Positions 24,554-32,454 of a DNA stretch of 37,138 nt are shown piece after piece. The stretch lies in contig JAHCJT010000006.1 of the NCBI GenBank assembly GCA_026126245.1, positions 1 to 37,138 on the forward strand, read 5' to 3'. Origin of the DNA: Alphaproteobacteria bacterium (GTDB lineage Bacteria > Pseudomonadota > Alphaproteobacteria > Reyranellales > Reyranellaceae). The notes beneath the pieces are model-generated. The model did not search any database. It saw only the letters and a program-made list of their open reading frames with translations, and had not been told where the DNA came from. The translations under genes were made by a program, and so were the position numbers. How positions within the stretch are numbered: position 1 is the stretch's first letter; each line of letters starts with the position of its first letter.

Positions 24554-24914
24554 TGCACCTTCTTTCGTGCCGAGCGCTGCAGCAACTCTATACTTTCACC
24601 GGGGTTAGACAAAGGTGAGAGGTCGCCTACCGGAGAACCGTGGGCCTCCACCGCAGACGGATACCTTGGCGTGCCGACGGCCAAAGGCACGCAGGCGCGG
24701 GCATGGCGCCGGCTGCTGTCGCAGATGGGTCAGACTCGGCAGTTCCGGCCTGTGGCCGGCGAGTCCGCTTCGCCCCAGGAGCGGACGTCAGCTGCCACCG
24801 AGCCTATCTCCGGAAAGGACCAATAGCTGACCTGGCCGCCTGGTTGCCGTAGTTTCGCTACGACGGGCCGCGCTATCGTGCCTAGAATGTCGTCGAACTC
24901 GACGAGGTGATCCA
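24554..24914. promoter_or_regulatory. Divergent intergenic region holding repeat copy A
   Basis: This 361-base gap lies between two divergent substrate-binding-protein genes and must hold both promoters. No clear -35/-10 pair was identified. Repeat copy A occupies 24717-24831. GAGGTG before the ATG at 24915 and AAGAAGGTG before the minus-strand ATG at 24553 are the ribosome-binding sites. Confidence 0.45.
24717..24831 (+). repeat. Dispersed 115-bp repeat, copy A
   Basis: It shares with the other copies GGGTCAGACTCGGCAGT, GAGTCCGCTTC, a CCCCAGGAGCGGAC segment, TCCGGAAAGGACCAATAG and a terminal GAC. Its first bases are more diverged than in the other copies. GTCCGCT and AGCGGAC form a 7-bp internal hairpin. 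Confidence 0.75.
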
Positions 24915-25895
24915 ATGAGGCGGCGCGGGTTCATCGCCCTTGCGGGAGGCGCGGCCGCCGTGCGGTCGCTGGCGGTGCATGCCCAGGCCCCGACGCCCAC
25001 GATCGGCTATCTGTGCAGCGCGACCAGTGCAGGCTTCGCGCATTTTGTCGCCGCGTTCCGGCGCGGGCTGGCCGAGGCCGGCTTTGTCGAGGGCCGCAAC
25101 GTCGCCATCGCGTACCGGTTCGCCGACGGCGACTACGAGAAGCTGCCTCTTCTCGCCGCCGATCTCGTGCGCCTTCAGGTGGCGGTGATTGCCGCCACCG
25201 GCGGCAACCAGCCGGCGCGCGCGGCCAAAGCGGCGACTTCGACGGTCCCGATCGTGTTTTCCGGCGGCGGCGATCCGGTACAGATGGGCCTGGTCGCGAG
25301 CCTGGCGCGGCCCGGCAGTAACGCCACCGGGGTGACCAATATTGAAATGGCGCTCGCGGCCAAGCGTCTTGAGCTGCTGCGCGAGTTCGTGCCTGCGGCC
25401 GGCACCTATGCGGCGCTCGTCAATCCCGCCGCCCGCCAATCCGACGGGCAGGTCGAGGAACTGCTCGGGGCATCCCGCGCGCTGGGGCTGCCACTGCAGA
25501 TCTACAACGCGGGGGCGGAAGGCGACTTCGCAGCGGCCTTCGCCGACATGGCCCGACGTCGCGTGGGCGCGCTGGTGGTCGCGGGCGAACCTTTCTACAT
25601 GGCCCATCGCATGCAGCTGGTGGCGATGGCCGCTCGCCACCGCATTCCCGCCATCTACGCCTTTCGCGATTTCTGCCTCGCCGGCGGCCTGGCGAGCTAC
25701 GGCGCCGACCTGCAGGACGTTCACCGCCAGGTCGGCGTCTATGTCGGCCGGATCCTCAAGGGCGCCAAGCCATCCGACCTGCCCGTGGCGCAGCCGGCCA
25801 AGTTCGATCTCGTCGTCAACCTCAGGACGGCCAGGGCGCTCGGTCTCTCCATCCCTCCCGCCATCCTCGCCCGCGCCGACGAGGTGATCGAATGA
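24915..25895 (+). CDS. ABC transporter substrate-binding protein (ABC_sub_bind family), solitary
   Basis: This 326-residue protein has a twin-arginine-like signal, MRRRGFIALAGGAAAVRSLA, cleaved near VHAQA. The body follows the family: TIGYLCSATSAG, LAEAGFVEGRNVAIAYRFADG, LPLLAADLVRLQVAVIAATG, TVPIVFSGGGDPVQMGLV, RPGSNATGVTN and the closing GLSIPPAILARADEVIE. It is likely a periplasmic binding protein with an unknown ligand. No transporter partner is present. It is a paralogue of the divergent gene at 23537-24553, and its last codons are echoed in the chimeric remnant at 30046. Repeat copy B begins 13 bases after its stop. Confidence 0.9.
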   Translation: MRRRGFIALAGGAAAVRSLAVHAQAPTPTIGYLCSATSAGFAHFVAAFRRGLAEAGFVEGRNVAIAYRFADGDYEKLPLLAADLVRLQVAVIAATGGNQPARAAKAATSTVPIVFSGGGDPVQMGLVASLARPGSNATGVTNIEMALAAKRLELLREFVPAAGTYAALVNPAARQSDGQVEELLGASRALGLPLQIYNAGAEGDFAAAFADMARRRVGALVVAGEPFYMAHRMQLVAMAARHRIPAIYAFRDFCLAGGLASYGADLQDVHRQVGVYVGRILKGAKPSDLPVAQPAKFDLVVNLRTARALGLSIPPAILARADEVIE

Positions 25896-25908
25896 GCTGA
25901 GGGCTGAA

Positions 25909-26024
25909 TGTCCGCTTCGGGTCAGACTCAACAGTCCTGGCTCGTTGTCCGTGAGTCCGCTTCATCCCCAGCAGCGGACTTCGGCCATTGCCCAGATTTC
26001 TTCCGGAAAGCGCCGGCAACGGAC
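25909..26024 (+). repeat. Dispersed 115-bp repeat, copy B
   Basis: Starts TGTCCGCTTCGGGTCAGACT and ends GCCGGCAACGGAC. AGTCCGCT and AGCGGACT form a perfect 8-bp internal stem. It lies between convergent genes, right after the substrate-binding-protein gene and 20 bases before the end of the broken cyclase. The bases before it (GTGATCGAATGAGCTGAG) are nearly the same as those before copy D. Confidence 0.85.
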
Positions 26025-26044
26025 GCAGGCGCCACGGCTGAACG

Positions 26045-27838
26045 TCAGCTCATTGGAAGACCTGCGGAACGAAGGGCCGCGATATCGGCCTCCAGTCGTG
26101 CCGTATCGGCGCGGAACTGGGTTCTTGCCCAAGCGGCAATCGTGAAATCCCGGCGAAGGGACAAGAGTTGTGTCGCCGCTTGCTTCGCCTTCTCCGGCTC
26201 ATCATTTTGCTGATAAGCGACTACCAGGTCGGAAAGGCCAAATCCCGCATGGCGGTCGTGATAGGCCTTGAAGGAGACGATGGCCTCCTCGAATCGCCCT
26301 GCAAGTCGATAGGCGTTTCCGAGATGGCCAAGATAGTATCCGGGGTAGTGCGGGCTTAAGTTGATCGCCCTTTCGCCGTGCACTACTGCTTCTTCCGGAT
26401 GTCCCGCGAACGCCAGAACGAAGCAGGCGAAGCTCGCCGCGTCGGCAGAACCAGGTGCAAGTTGGGCGGCTCGCCTCGCATGAGCCACGGCGTCCCCGAA
26501 GCGGCGTTGCAGCAGCGCGATCATGCTTGATGTGCTGTTGGCATCGGAATTTGCAGGATCGAGCTCAAGCGCTCGGGCGACGTAGCGTTGCGCATTCGCA
26601 AGGGCCGCTTCGCTGTCGTCCCACCAGCCAAAGCGCGCGTCGAGGTAATAGATGAGCCCAACCATGGCAGCTAGCGTGGCTGACGTGGCGTCAAGTGCGA
26701 GCGCCCGTTTCCAGCAGGCAAGCGCCCCACCCATATTTTCCTCTGTCACCGCTCGGCGATAATAAGACAGGCCCTGCGCCCAGTGGGTCCAGGCCTCGAT
26801 ATTGCTGGTCGTCGTGTAATGCAGCCTTGCCTGTTCACCCTCGGTCAGCTTGACCTGCAACTCGGTCGCGACGACCAACGTGATTTCGTCCTAGACAGCG
26901 AAAATGTCGTCAATCGCGCGGTCGTAGCGTTCCGCCCAGAGATGGGAGGCACTGCTGGCATCGATCAGCTGCGCCGTTATGCGCATCCGGTTTGCGCTCT
27001 TGCGAATCCTCCCTTCAAGAACATAACGCACACCCAGTTGCCGCGCCGCGTCGCGGACATCGACCGCCTTGCCCTTGTACACGAAGCTTGAATTGCGCGC
27101 GATTACTCGTAGGCCGGCGAGCTTCGAAAGCGTCGTGATAATGTCCTCCGCCAACCCATCGGCGAAGAACTCTTGATCGGCATCGCCCGACATGTTGGTA
27201 AAGGGCAGTACGGCGATCGATGGCTTGTCGGGGAGGGGATGCGACGGTGGCAACGACGGAGTCGCGGGGCGCTGTTGCGGCGGAGAGTCGGCAATAGCAT
27301 TCGGTCAGTCGGCGGCGGCCCATGCGACGCTGTAGGCCGGCACAGCGCGCTCTATGTTTTTCAGAACCCGGTCGCCAAGATTGCAGAAGCTGGCCTTCAC
27401 CCGTCCCACTACCAGCTCCTTGACCGCACCGGAGATCACGATACCGCCCGGGTCCGCTTCCGCTTCGAGCCGGGCAGCGATATTCACGCCATCGCCGTAA
27501 AGGTCGTCGTCCGCAACAATCAGATCGCCCAGGTGCAGGCCGATGCGGAACACGATGGCACTGGCCGGCGGCTGGTCAAGGTTCGCTTCTGCCATCGCCT
27601 GCTGGAACGTGATCGCCGCGCCCAGCGCATCGACGGCGCTGGCGAATTCGACCAGTGCGCCGTCGCCGGTCAGTTTCACGATCCGGCCGCCGAACCGTTC
27701 CACAACAGGCTCGAAGCGCTGCTTGCGGTGCTCGCGCAGCCGCGCCAGCGTGCCGCTCTCGTCGCGACCCATGAGGCGGGAGTATCCCGACACATCGGCC
27801 GACACGATCGCCGCCAGTCGTCGCTGCTTGCGAGGCAC
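26045..27838 (-). pseudogene. Adenylate/guanylate cyclase-TPR gene broken by two nonsense codons
   Basis: One reading frame of 598 codons runs from a GTG at 27838 (after GGGGGAGCCAA) to a stop at 26045. It encodes a class III cyclase domain (RRLAAIVSADVSGYSRLMG, GDLIVADDDLYGDGVNIAAR), then a TolB/FlgO-like domain (DKPSIAVLPFTNMSGDADQE), then TPR repeats. TGA at 27305-27307 falls after AWAAAD, where TGG would be expected. TAG at 26891-26893 falls between DDIFAV and DEIT, where CAG (Gln) is expected. Both are single transitions and the frame never shifts. The first fragment (177 residues) could still be made as a free cyclase domain. Its intact paralogue is at 28107. Confidence 0.88.
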
Positions 27839-27918
27839 TTGGCTCCCCCAAAGCGCACTTTATCCTGCGCACTTTAGGGATCAGACCCCTTGCCGGCAAC
27901 GAAGCCGACACTGGTCAA

Positions 27919-28033
27919 TGGCCGCTTCGGATCAGACTCGGCAGTCCGGGCCCGGTGCCGGTGAATCCGCGTCAGCCCGGGACCGGGCCTCTGCTGCTGC
28001 CTATTCTTCTGCCGGAAAAGGCCAATAGGCGAC
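27919..28033 (+). repeat. Dispersed 115-bp repeat, copy C
   Basis: Starts TGGCCGCTTCGGATCAGACT and ends GCCAATAGGCGAC. It sits between the divergent broken and intact cyclase genes, about 80 bases from each start region, so it lies where their promoters should be. Confidence 0.85.
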
Positions 28034-28106
28034 ATTGTCGCCTTAAAGCGGCTTGATGCCAGCGGGGCTCGCCCCTACCATTTTTCTTGAAAGCGGGGGG
28101 CGCGTA

Positions 28107-29888
28107 TTGGGGCGTGAGCAACGGCGTCTGGCGGCTATCGTGGCGGCAGATGTGGTCGGCTACTCGCGGCTGATGGGCCGTGACGAGAGCGGCACGCTGG
28201 CGCGCCTCAGGGCGCACCGAACCGACCTGATTGACCCGGCAATCGCCGCGCATGGCGGGCGCATCGTCAAGACCATGGGCGATGGCCTGTTGCTGGAATT
28301 TTCCAGCGCGGTCGATGCTACCCGATGCGCCATCGAGATCCAGACAGCCATGGCTGTCCGCAATGCCGATGTCCCGGAGAGCGAACGCATAGTCTTCCGG
28401 ATCGGCGCAAATCTCGGTGACATCATCATCGACGGCGACGACATTCACGGTGACGGCGTCAACGTAGCTGCTCGGCTGCAGGCCGAGGCTTCGGCCGGAG
28501 GGATCGTACTCGCCGGCGCGGTACATGATGCGGTGTCCGGTCGTGTGAAGGCGACGTTCGAAGACCTGGGCGAACTCTCCTTGAAGAATATCGAGCGGCC
28601 TGTGCGCGCCTACAGGGCACGAGTTGAAGGGGCTGCTGCTCCAGCGTCCGCAGCCGTACCGACGCCCCCCGTTGTTTCGCTCGCGCTTCCAGACAAGCCG
28701 TCGATTGCTGTGCTGCCGTTCACCAGCTTCTCTAGCGACGTGGAGCAGGGCTATTTCGCTGATGGCCTGACCGATGACGTGATCACCGAGCTGTCGCGCT
28801 TCCGGTCGCTGTTTGTCATCGCGAGTGCGACCACATTTACATATCGTGGCAAGGTGGTCGATGTCCGCGATGTCGCGCGTGAACTGGGCGTTCGCTATCT
28901 CGTCCAGGGAAGTTGCCGCATCGCCACGGGCCGGTTGCGGGTGACCGTGCAACTGATTGACCCCGGCGTCGGCCGTCAGCTGTGGTCGGAGCGCTACGAT
29001 CGGGTGGTCGAAGACGTGTTCGCGATCCAGGAAGAGATGACACGCGTCATCGTCGCCACCATCGGAATGGAGATCGAGACGCTCGAGGCCGAGGCCATCC
29101 GCCGACGCCAGGCGAAGCAACCGAGGGCTTGGCAGCTGGCGATGCGCGGCCTGTTCGAAATCAACGACGCCTATCGTCGGGGTGATGCCACCATGACATC
29201 GCAGGCAATAGAAACCTGCCAGGAGGCGCTGAAGATCGAGCCGGATCTCGCTATCGGTTGGGCAGGGCTGGCGTATGCGCACTGGACTCAGGTGTTCTAC
29301 AGAAGTGTTATTTCACCGCGAGATGCGTTGAATGCCGGCATGGAGGCCGCGCGTCGGGCGATTGAATTTGATCGCCGAGAACATCGTGGCTTCCTTGTAA
29401 GGGGCTTGCTGCATCTCGCATTGGGCGAACATGACCATGCGCTCGGTGATTTGCGCTATGCGTTTGAGCTGAATCCTAACGATCCGGGAGTCCTGCAGAG
29501 CCTGGGATTTGCCGAACTGATGTCAGGCGATGCGAACGCTGCCAAACAGCACGTCCTGGAAGCGATGCGTCTTAATCCCAAGGATGTCATGCGGTTCAAC
29601 GCTTATTCCATCCTGTGCAACGTTTGCTTCGCGCTGGAGGAGTATGAGAAAGGCATCGAATGGGGCCTCCTGAGCAAGCGTGAGCGGCCTGATTTTGCGC
29701 CGACGCATCAATCGATGATGAAATGCTACGTCGGTCTGGGCGACATCGCCAAGGCGCGCGTCGAAGCCGACGCGCTGCGTCGCGTGGCTCCAGAAATGGC
29801 CACCGCGACTTCGAACTTCCGGCTGCCCGAACACCGCGAGCGCGATATCCGCTTTCGCCGCATCGCGCTCGGCCTTGCCGAAGCGTAG
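28107..29888 (+). CDS. Class III adenylate/guanylate cyclase with TolB-like and TPR domains
   Basis: This protein of about 593 residues has a cyclase domain (about 1-165) with RRLAAIVAADVVGYSRLMG, TMGDGLLLEF and HGDGVNVAARLQ, giving the metal-binding aspartates and the Asn/Arg pair of class III enzymes. A TolB/FlgO-like domain follows (DKPSIAVLPFTSFSS to LWSERYDRVVEDVFAIQ), then TPR repeats (LFEINDAYRRG.. to the end). It should make cyclic AMP or GMP in the cytoplasm. The start is uncertain: TTG at 28107 follows a G-rich stretch, while TTG/ATG at 28053/28056 lack a clear site. It is divergent from the broken paralogue. Confidence 0.88.
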   Translation: MGREQRRLAAIVAADVVGYSRLMGRDESGTLARLRAHRTDLIDPAIAAHGGRIVKTMGDGLLLEFSSAVDATRCAIEIQTAMAVRNADVPESERIVFRIGANLGDIIIDGDDIHGDGVNVAARLQAEASAGGIVLAGAVHDAVSGRVKATFEDLGELSLKNIERPVRAYRARVEGAAAPASAAVPTPPVVSLALPDKPSIAVLPFTSFSSDVEQGYFADGLTDDVITELSRFRSLFVIASATTFTYRGKVVDVRDVARELGVRYLVQGSCRIATGRLRVTVQLIDPGVGRQLWSERYDRVVEDVFAIQEEMTRVIVATIGMEIETLEAEAIRRRQAKQPRAWQLAMRGLFEINDAYRRGDATMTSQAIETCQEALKIEPDLAIGWAGLAYAHWTQVFYRSVISPRDALNAGMEAARRAIEFDRREHRGFLVRGLLHLALGEHDHALGDLRYAFELNPNDPGVLQSLGFAELMSGDANAAKQHVLEAMRLNPKDVMRFNAYSILCNVCFALEEYEKGIEWGLLSKRERPDFAPTHQSMMKCYVGLGDIAKARVEADALRRVAPEMATATSNFRLPEHRERDIRFRRIALGLAEA

Positions 29889-30045
29889 GCGATGGTGGGT
29901 GTGCGTCGCAAGATCAGGGCCCGCCGCGCTGGCAAAGCTACGCCATTGGACGCGCAGCATTGTCGCGCACAAGGCACGGCCCTAATGTGCGGCGTGCCAG
30001 ACCGCGCAACAGAGCGTCAGCCTGAATCGTGATCAACTCTGACCG

Positions 30046-30261
30046 ACCGCCGTTGTGGCTGCCGAGGTCGTCAGTTGCTCGAGGCTTTTAGGGCACGACG
30101 AGAGCGGTACGGTCGCGCGGCTGCGCTACCTTTGCACCAAGCGCTTCGAGCCGGCGCTGGTGCGGCTTGGCGGGCGGCTTGTCAAGCTCACGGGCGATGG
30201 GGCACCGGGGCCAGAGATCCCACGTTCGACCCTTGTCAGCGCCGACGCGGTGATCGAATGA
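30046..30261 (+). pseudogene. Chimeric remnant: cyclase N-terminus joined to a substrate-binding-protein C-terminus
   Basis: Codons from 30046 read TAVVAAEVVSCSRLLGHDES, then LVRLGGRLVKLTGDGA, matching the first 50 residues of the cyclase genes nearby. Without a frame break the text changes to PEIPRSTLVSADAVIE followed by TGA, which is the C-terminal end of ABC_sub_bind proteins (IPPAILARADEVIE). An in-frame TGA at 30040 cuts it off from a start, although a GTG at 30055 keeps a 68-residue frame open. The middle of both genes is missing. It is most likely a deletion or recombination scar. Repeat copy D follows 13 bases after the stop, as copy B follows the real gene. Confidence 0.75.
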
Positions 30262-30274
30262 ACTGAGGGCTGAA

Positions 30275-30390
30275 TGGCCGCTTCGGGTCAGCCTCCGCAG
30301 TCCGAGCCCGTTGCCGGTGAGTCCGCTTCAGACCTGGGACCGGGCCTCAGCTGCTGCCCAGACTTCTGCCGGAAAAGGCCAACAGCAGAC
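30275..30390 (+). repeat. Dispersed 115-bp repeat, copy D
   Basis: Starts TGGCCGCTTCGGGTCAGCCT and ends GCCAACAGCAGAC. The sequence just upstream, including GTGATCGAATGAACTGAG, matches that upstream of copy B, so a longer unit including the end of a substrate-binding-protein gene was copied. The remaining 196 bases to 30586 contain no gene that I can support. Confidence 0.85.
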
Positions 30391-30586
30391 GTCGCGGCAT
30401 CGCTCGATCGCCTCGTCGGCTCAGGCGAGGTCAGCGGTAGCGCTCGGTCGTTAGCGACGCGCGCGTTGACGGACAACTCGAAACAGGTCGGCTGTTCTAC
30501 TGGCGGATCGGCGGGAATGGTGCCGCCGGCGATCGGGCAGATGCAGTCAACCCGGCCGTCAGCCGGGCGGGGAAAACGGCGCCGGG

Positions 30587-31783
30587 CTAGACGACTCCCT
30601 CCTGGCGCAGGCGCTTCGCCTCATCAGGTTCGACCCCGCACAGGGATTCAAGCAGTGCGTCGGTGTGCTCGCCCAGCAGTGGCGGACGGCTGACCGCGAC
30701 GGGTGAATCCGACAATTTGATCGGACAGCCGACCGTCTGATAGGTACCGCGAGTCGGGTAATCCACGTCGACGATCATCTCGCGCGCCTTGAGATGCGGA
30801 TCGGCCAGCACCTCGCCGGTGTCCTGGCAGGCGCCGCAGGGAACGCCCGCATCTCCCATCAGGCGCATGACTTCGTGCTTGCTGCGCTGGCGTGTCCAAC
30901 CCTCGACAATGGCGTCGAGTTCGGTCCGATGGTCCCAGCGCGCTTCCGCGGTCTTGAAGCGCGCGTCCTCGGTCAACTCCGGTTGCCCGAGCACCTTCGC
31001 CACCGCCGGCCACATCTGCGGCTGTGCGTACAGGTAGACGTAGTCATTCGGGCCACCAGGCGCGCAGGCGTAGGTTGTGCCAGGCACGTTGCGTCCGAGC
31101 TGATTGCCGGTGCGCGGCATCGGACTGCCGAAGCGCTGATGGTCGCGCAGGCTCACTCGCACCAGGTTGACGACCGCGTCCTGCATGGACACTTCGACCT
31201 GCTGGCCGCGGCCGGTCGCATGGCGCTGCTGCAGCGCCGCCAATATGCCGATCGCCATGTGCATGCCGGTGCCGGAATCCCCGATCGCTGGATAGATGTA
31301 GGTCGGCGGATTTTCGGGGAAGCCGGTAACGCTCATCGCCCCGCCCATGGCCTGGGCGACCGGCTCGAAGCTCTTGAAACCGCTGTAAGGCCCGTAGGTG
31401 CCGAAGCCCTTGATGGTCGCGTAGATGAGCCGCGGGTTGATCTTGCTCAGGGCTGCGTAACCGAACCCGAGGCGATCGAGCGCGCCCGGTCCGAAATTCT
31501 CCACCAGCACGTCCGACTGGGCGATCACCTTGCGAAACAGGTCCTTGCCGGCGTCGGTCTTCAGATTCAGCGTCAGGCTGCGCTTGTTGGCGTTCAAGAC
31601 CAGGAAGAACAGGCTGTCACTGTTCTTCTGGTCGCGCATGTTGACCCGCGCAATGTCGCCGCCCTTGGGCTCCTCGAGCTTGATGACGTCAGCACCGAGG
31701 AAGCCAAGAATCTGCGTGCAGGCGGGTCCCGCCTGATTGTGCGTCATGTCGATGATGCGGACGCCTGACAAGGCCTGGTCCAT
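30587..31783 (-). CDS. CaiB/BaiF CoA-transferase family III (formyl-CoA transferase-like)
   Basis: This 398-residue enzyme moves CoA between carboxylic acids. It resembles formyl-CoA:oxalate CoA-transferase (Frc) closely in SLTLNLKTDAGKDLF, DVLVENFGPGALDRLGFGY, IGDSGTGMHMAIGILAALQQ and RPPLLGEHTDALLESL. The catalytic aspartate falls at D169, the same number as in Oxalobacter Frc, and Q17 is also kept. However, position 48 is Asn (Trp in Frc) and positions 59 and 139 are Phe (Tyr in Frc), so it may not use oxalate. GGAGAAGGAG precedes the ATG. No oxalyl-CoA decarboxylase gene is near. Confidence 0.92.
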   Translation of the reverse strand: MDQALSGVRIIDMTHNQAGPACTQILGFLGADVIKLEEPKGGDIARVNMRDQKNSDSLFFLVLNANKRSLTLNLKTDAGKDLFRKVIAQSDVLVENFGPGALDRLGFGYAALSKINPRLIYATIKGFGTYGPYSGFKSFEPVAQAMGGAMSVTGFPENPPTYIYPAIGDSGTGMHMAIGILAALQQRHATGRGQQVEVSMQDAVVNLVRVSLRDHQRFGSPMPRTGNQLGRNVPGTTYACAPGGPNDYVYLYAQPQMWPAVAKVLGQPELTEDARFKTAEARWDHRTELDAIVEGWTRQRSKHEVMRLMGDAGVPCGACQDTGEVLADPHLKAREMIVDVDYPTRGTYQTVGCPIKLSDSPVAVSRPPLLGEHTDALLESLCGVEPDEAKRLRQEGVV

Positions 31784-31916
31784 GGTCGCGCTCCTTCTCC
31801 CCGCAGCCGCCCATGCTAGTCGGAAGACTGCAGGCGATCACTGCCTTGATAGCAATCCCGTGCGCCCGTGGCATTCCCCGATGTCAACCGGCCGGGTTTC
31901 GGGATGGTCGGTGAGA

Positions 31917-32032
31917 CGTCCGATTCGGGTCAGGCTCAGGAGTGTTGGCTCGTTGCCTGCGAGTGCGCTTCATCCCCAGGACCGGACTTCGGCTGTTGCC
32001 CAGACTTCTTCCGGAAAGGGCTAAGTGCAGAC
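31917..32032 (+). repeat. Dispersed 115-bp repeat, copy E
   Basis: Starts CGTCCGATTCGGGTCAGGCT, contains GCCCAGACTTCTTCCGGAAA and ends GCTAAGTGCAGAC. Its last 12 bases overlap the end of the response-regulator gene and include that gene's stop codon (minus strand, 32021-32023). Confidence 0.82.
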
Positions 32033-32431
32033 ATCCGGCAGCCTAGACCTGCAGTGAGGAGAGCTGCTGAGCTGGCGCTTGAGGTTGTCAAAGTCGACTG
32101 GTTTGATCACGAATGCGGCGGCGCCGTACCCGCATGCCCGTCGCTGGTGCTCGTCGTCGCCATAGGCCGTGACCATGATGACAGGGAGCTCGGCCCGACG
32201 TCGCTTGACCTCCTGCAGCAGCCCAAGCCCGTCCGCGCCCGGCATGTTGATGTCCGCCAGCGCTACGACCGGCTCTGAGCGGATGCCGTCGTCGAGCTTG
32301 CCCAGTACTTCGCCCGCCGAGGCGCCAAAATGCATCACATACTGGCCTTGCCGGACTTCGTGGCGAAAACGCTGGCGGAACAGTTCGGCCACATCCGGCT
32401 CATCGTCGACGACTAGGATCCTGACGCGCAA
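32021..32431 (-). CDS. Single-domain response regulator
   Basis: This 136-residue receiver protein has the acidic pair D9/D10 (ILVVDDEPD), the phospho-acceptor D60 (VALADINMPGADG), T88 in VIMVTAYGDD and K110 in FVIKPVDF. It has no output domain, so it may act through protein contacts or as a phosphate shuttle. The start is a TTG at 32431 with GGAAGG upstream, 23 bases after the kinase stop, so the kinase-regulator pair is one operon. The last residues (RLPDVCT) are partly encoded by repeat copy E, suggesting that the original C-terminus was altered. Confidence 0.92.
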   Translation of the reverse strand: MRVRILVVDDEPDVAELFRQRFRHEVRQGQYVMHFGASAGEVLGKLDDGIRSEPVVALADINMPGADGLGLLQEVKRRRAELPVIMVTAYGDDEHQRRACGYGAAAFVIKPVDFDNLKRQLSSSPHCRSRLPDVCT

Positions 32432-32454
32432 TGCGCACCTTCCGACCGGGTGAC

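Noticed and set aside
27972..29282. 436-codon minus-strand frame opposite the intact cyclase
   Set aside because: The plus strand encodes a complete cyclase-TolB-TPR protein; this frame is its shadow.
24717..32032. CRISPR array formed by the repeats
   Set aside because: The copies are 115 bp, 1.2-2.4 kb apart and imperfect, with genes between them; no short regular repeats or cas genes are present.
24717..32032. Insertion sequence ends
   Set aside because: No transposase frame, no consistent target duplications that I could see, and no terminal inverted repeats bounding the copies.
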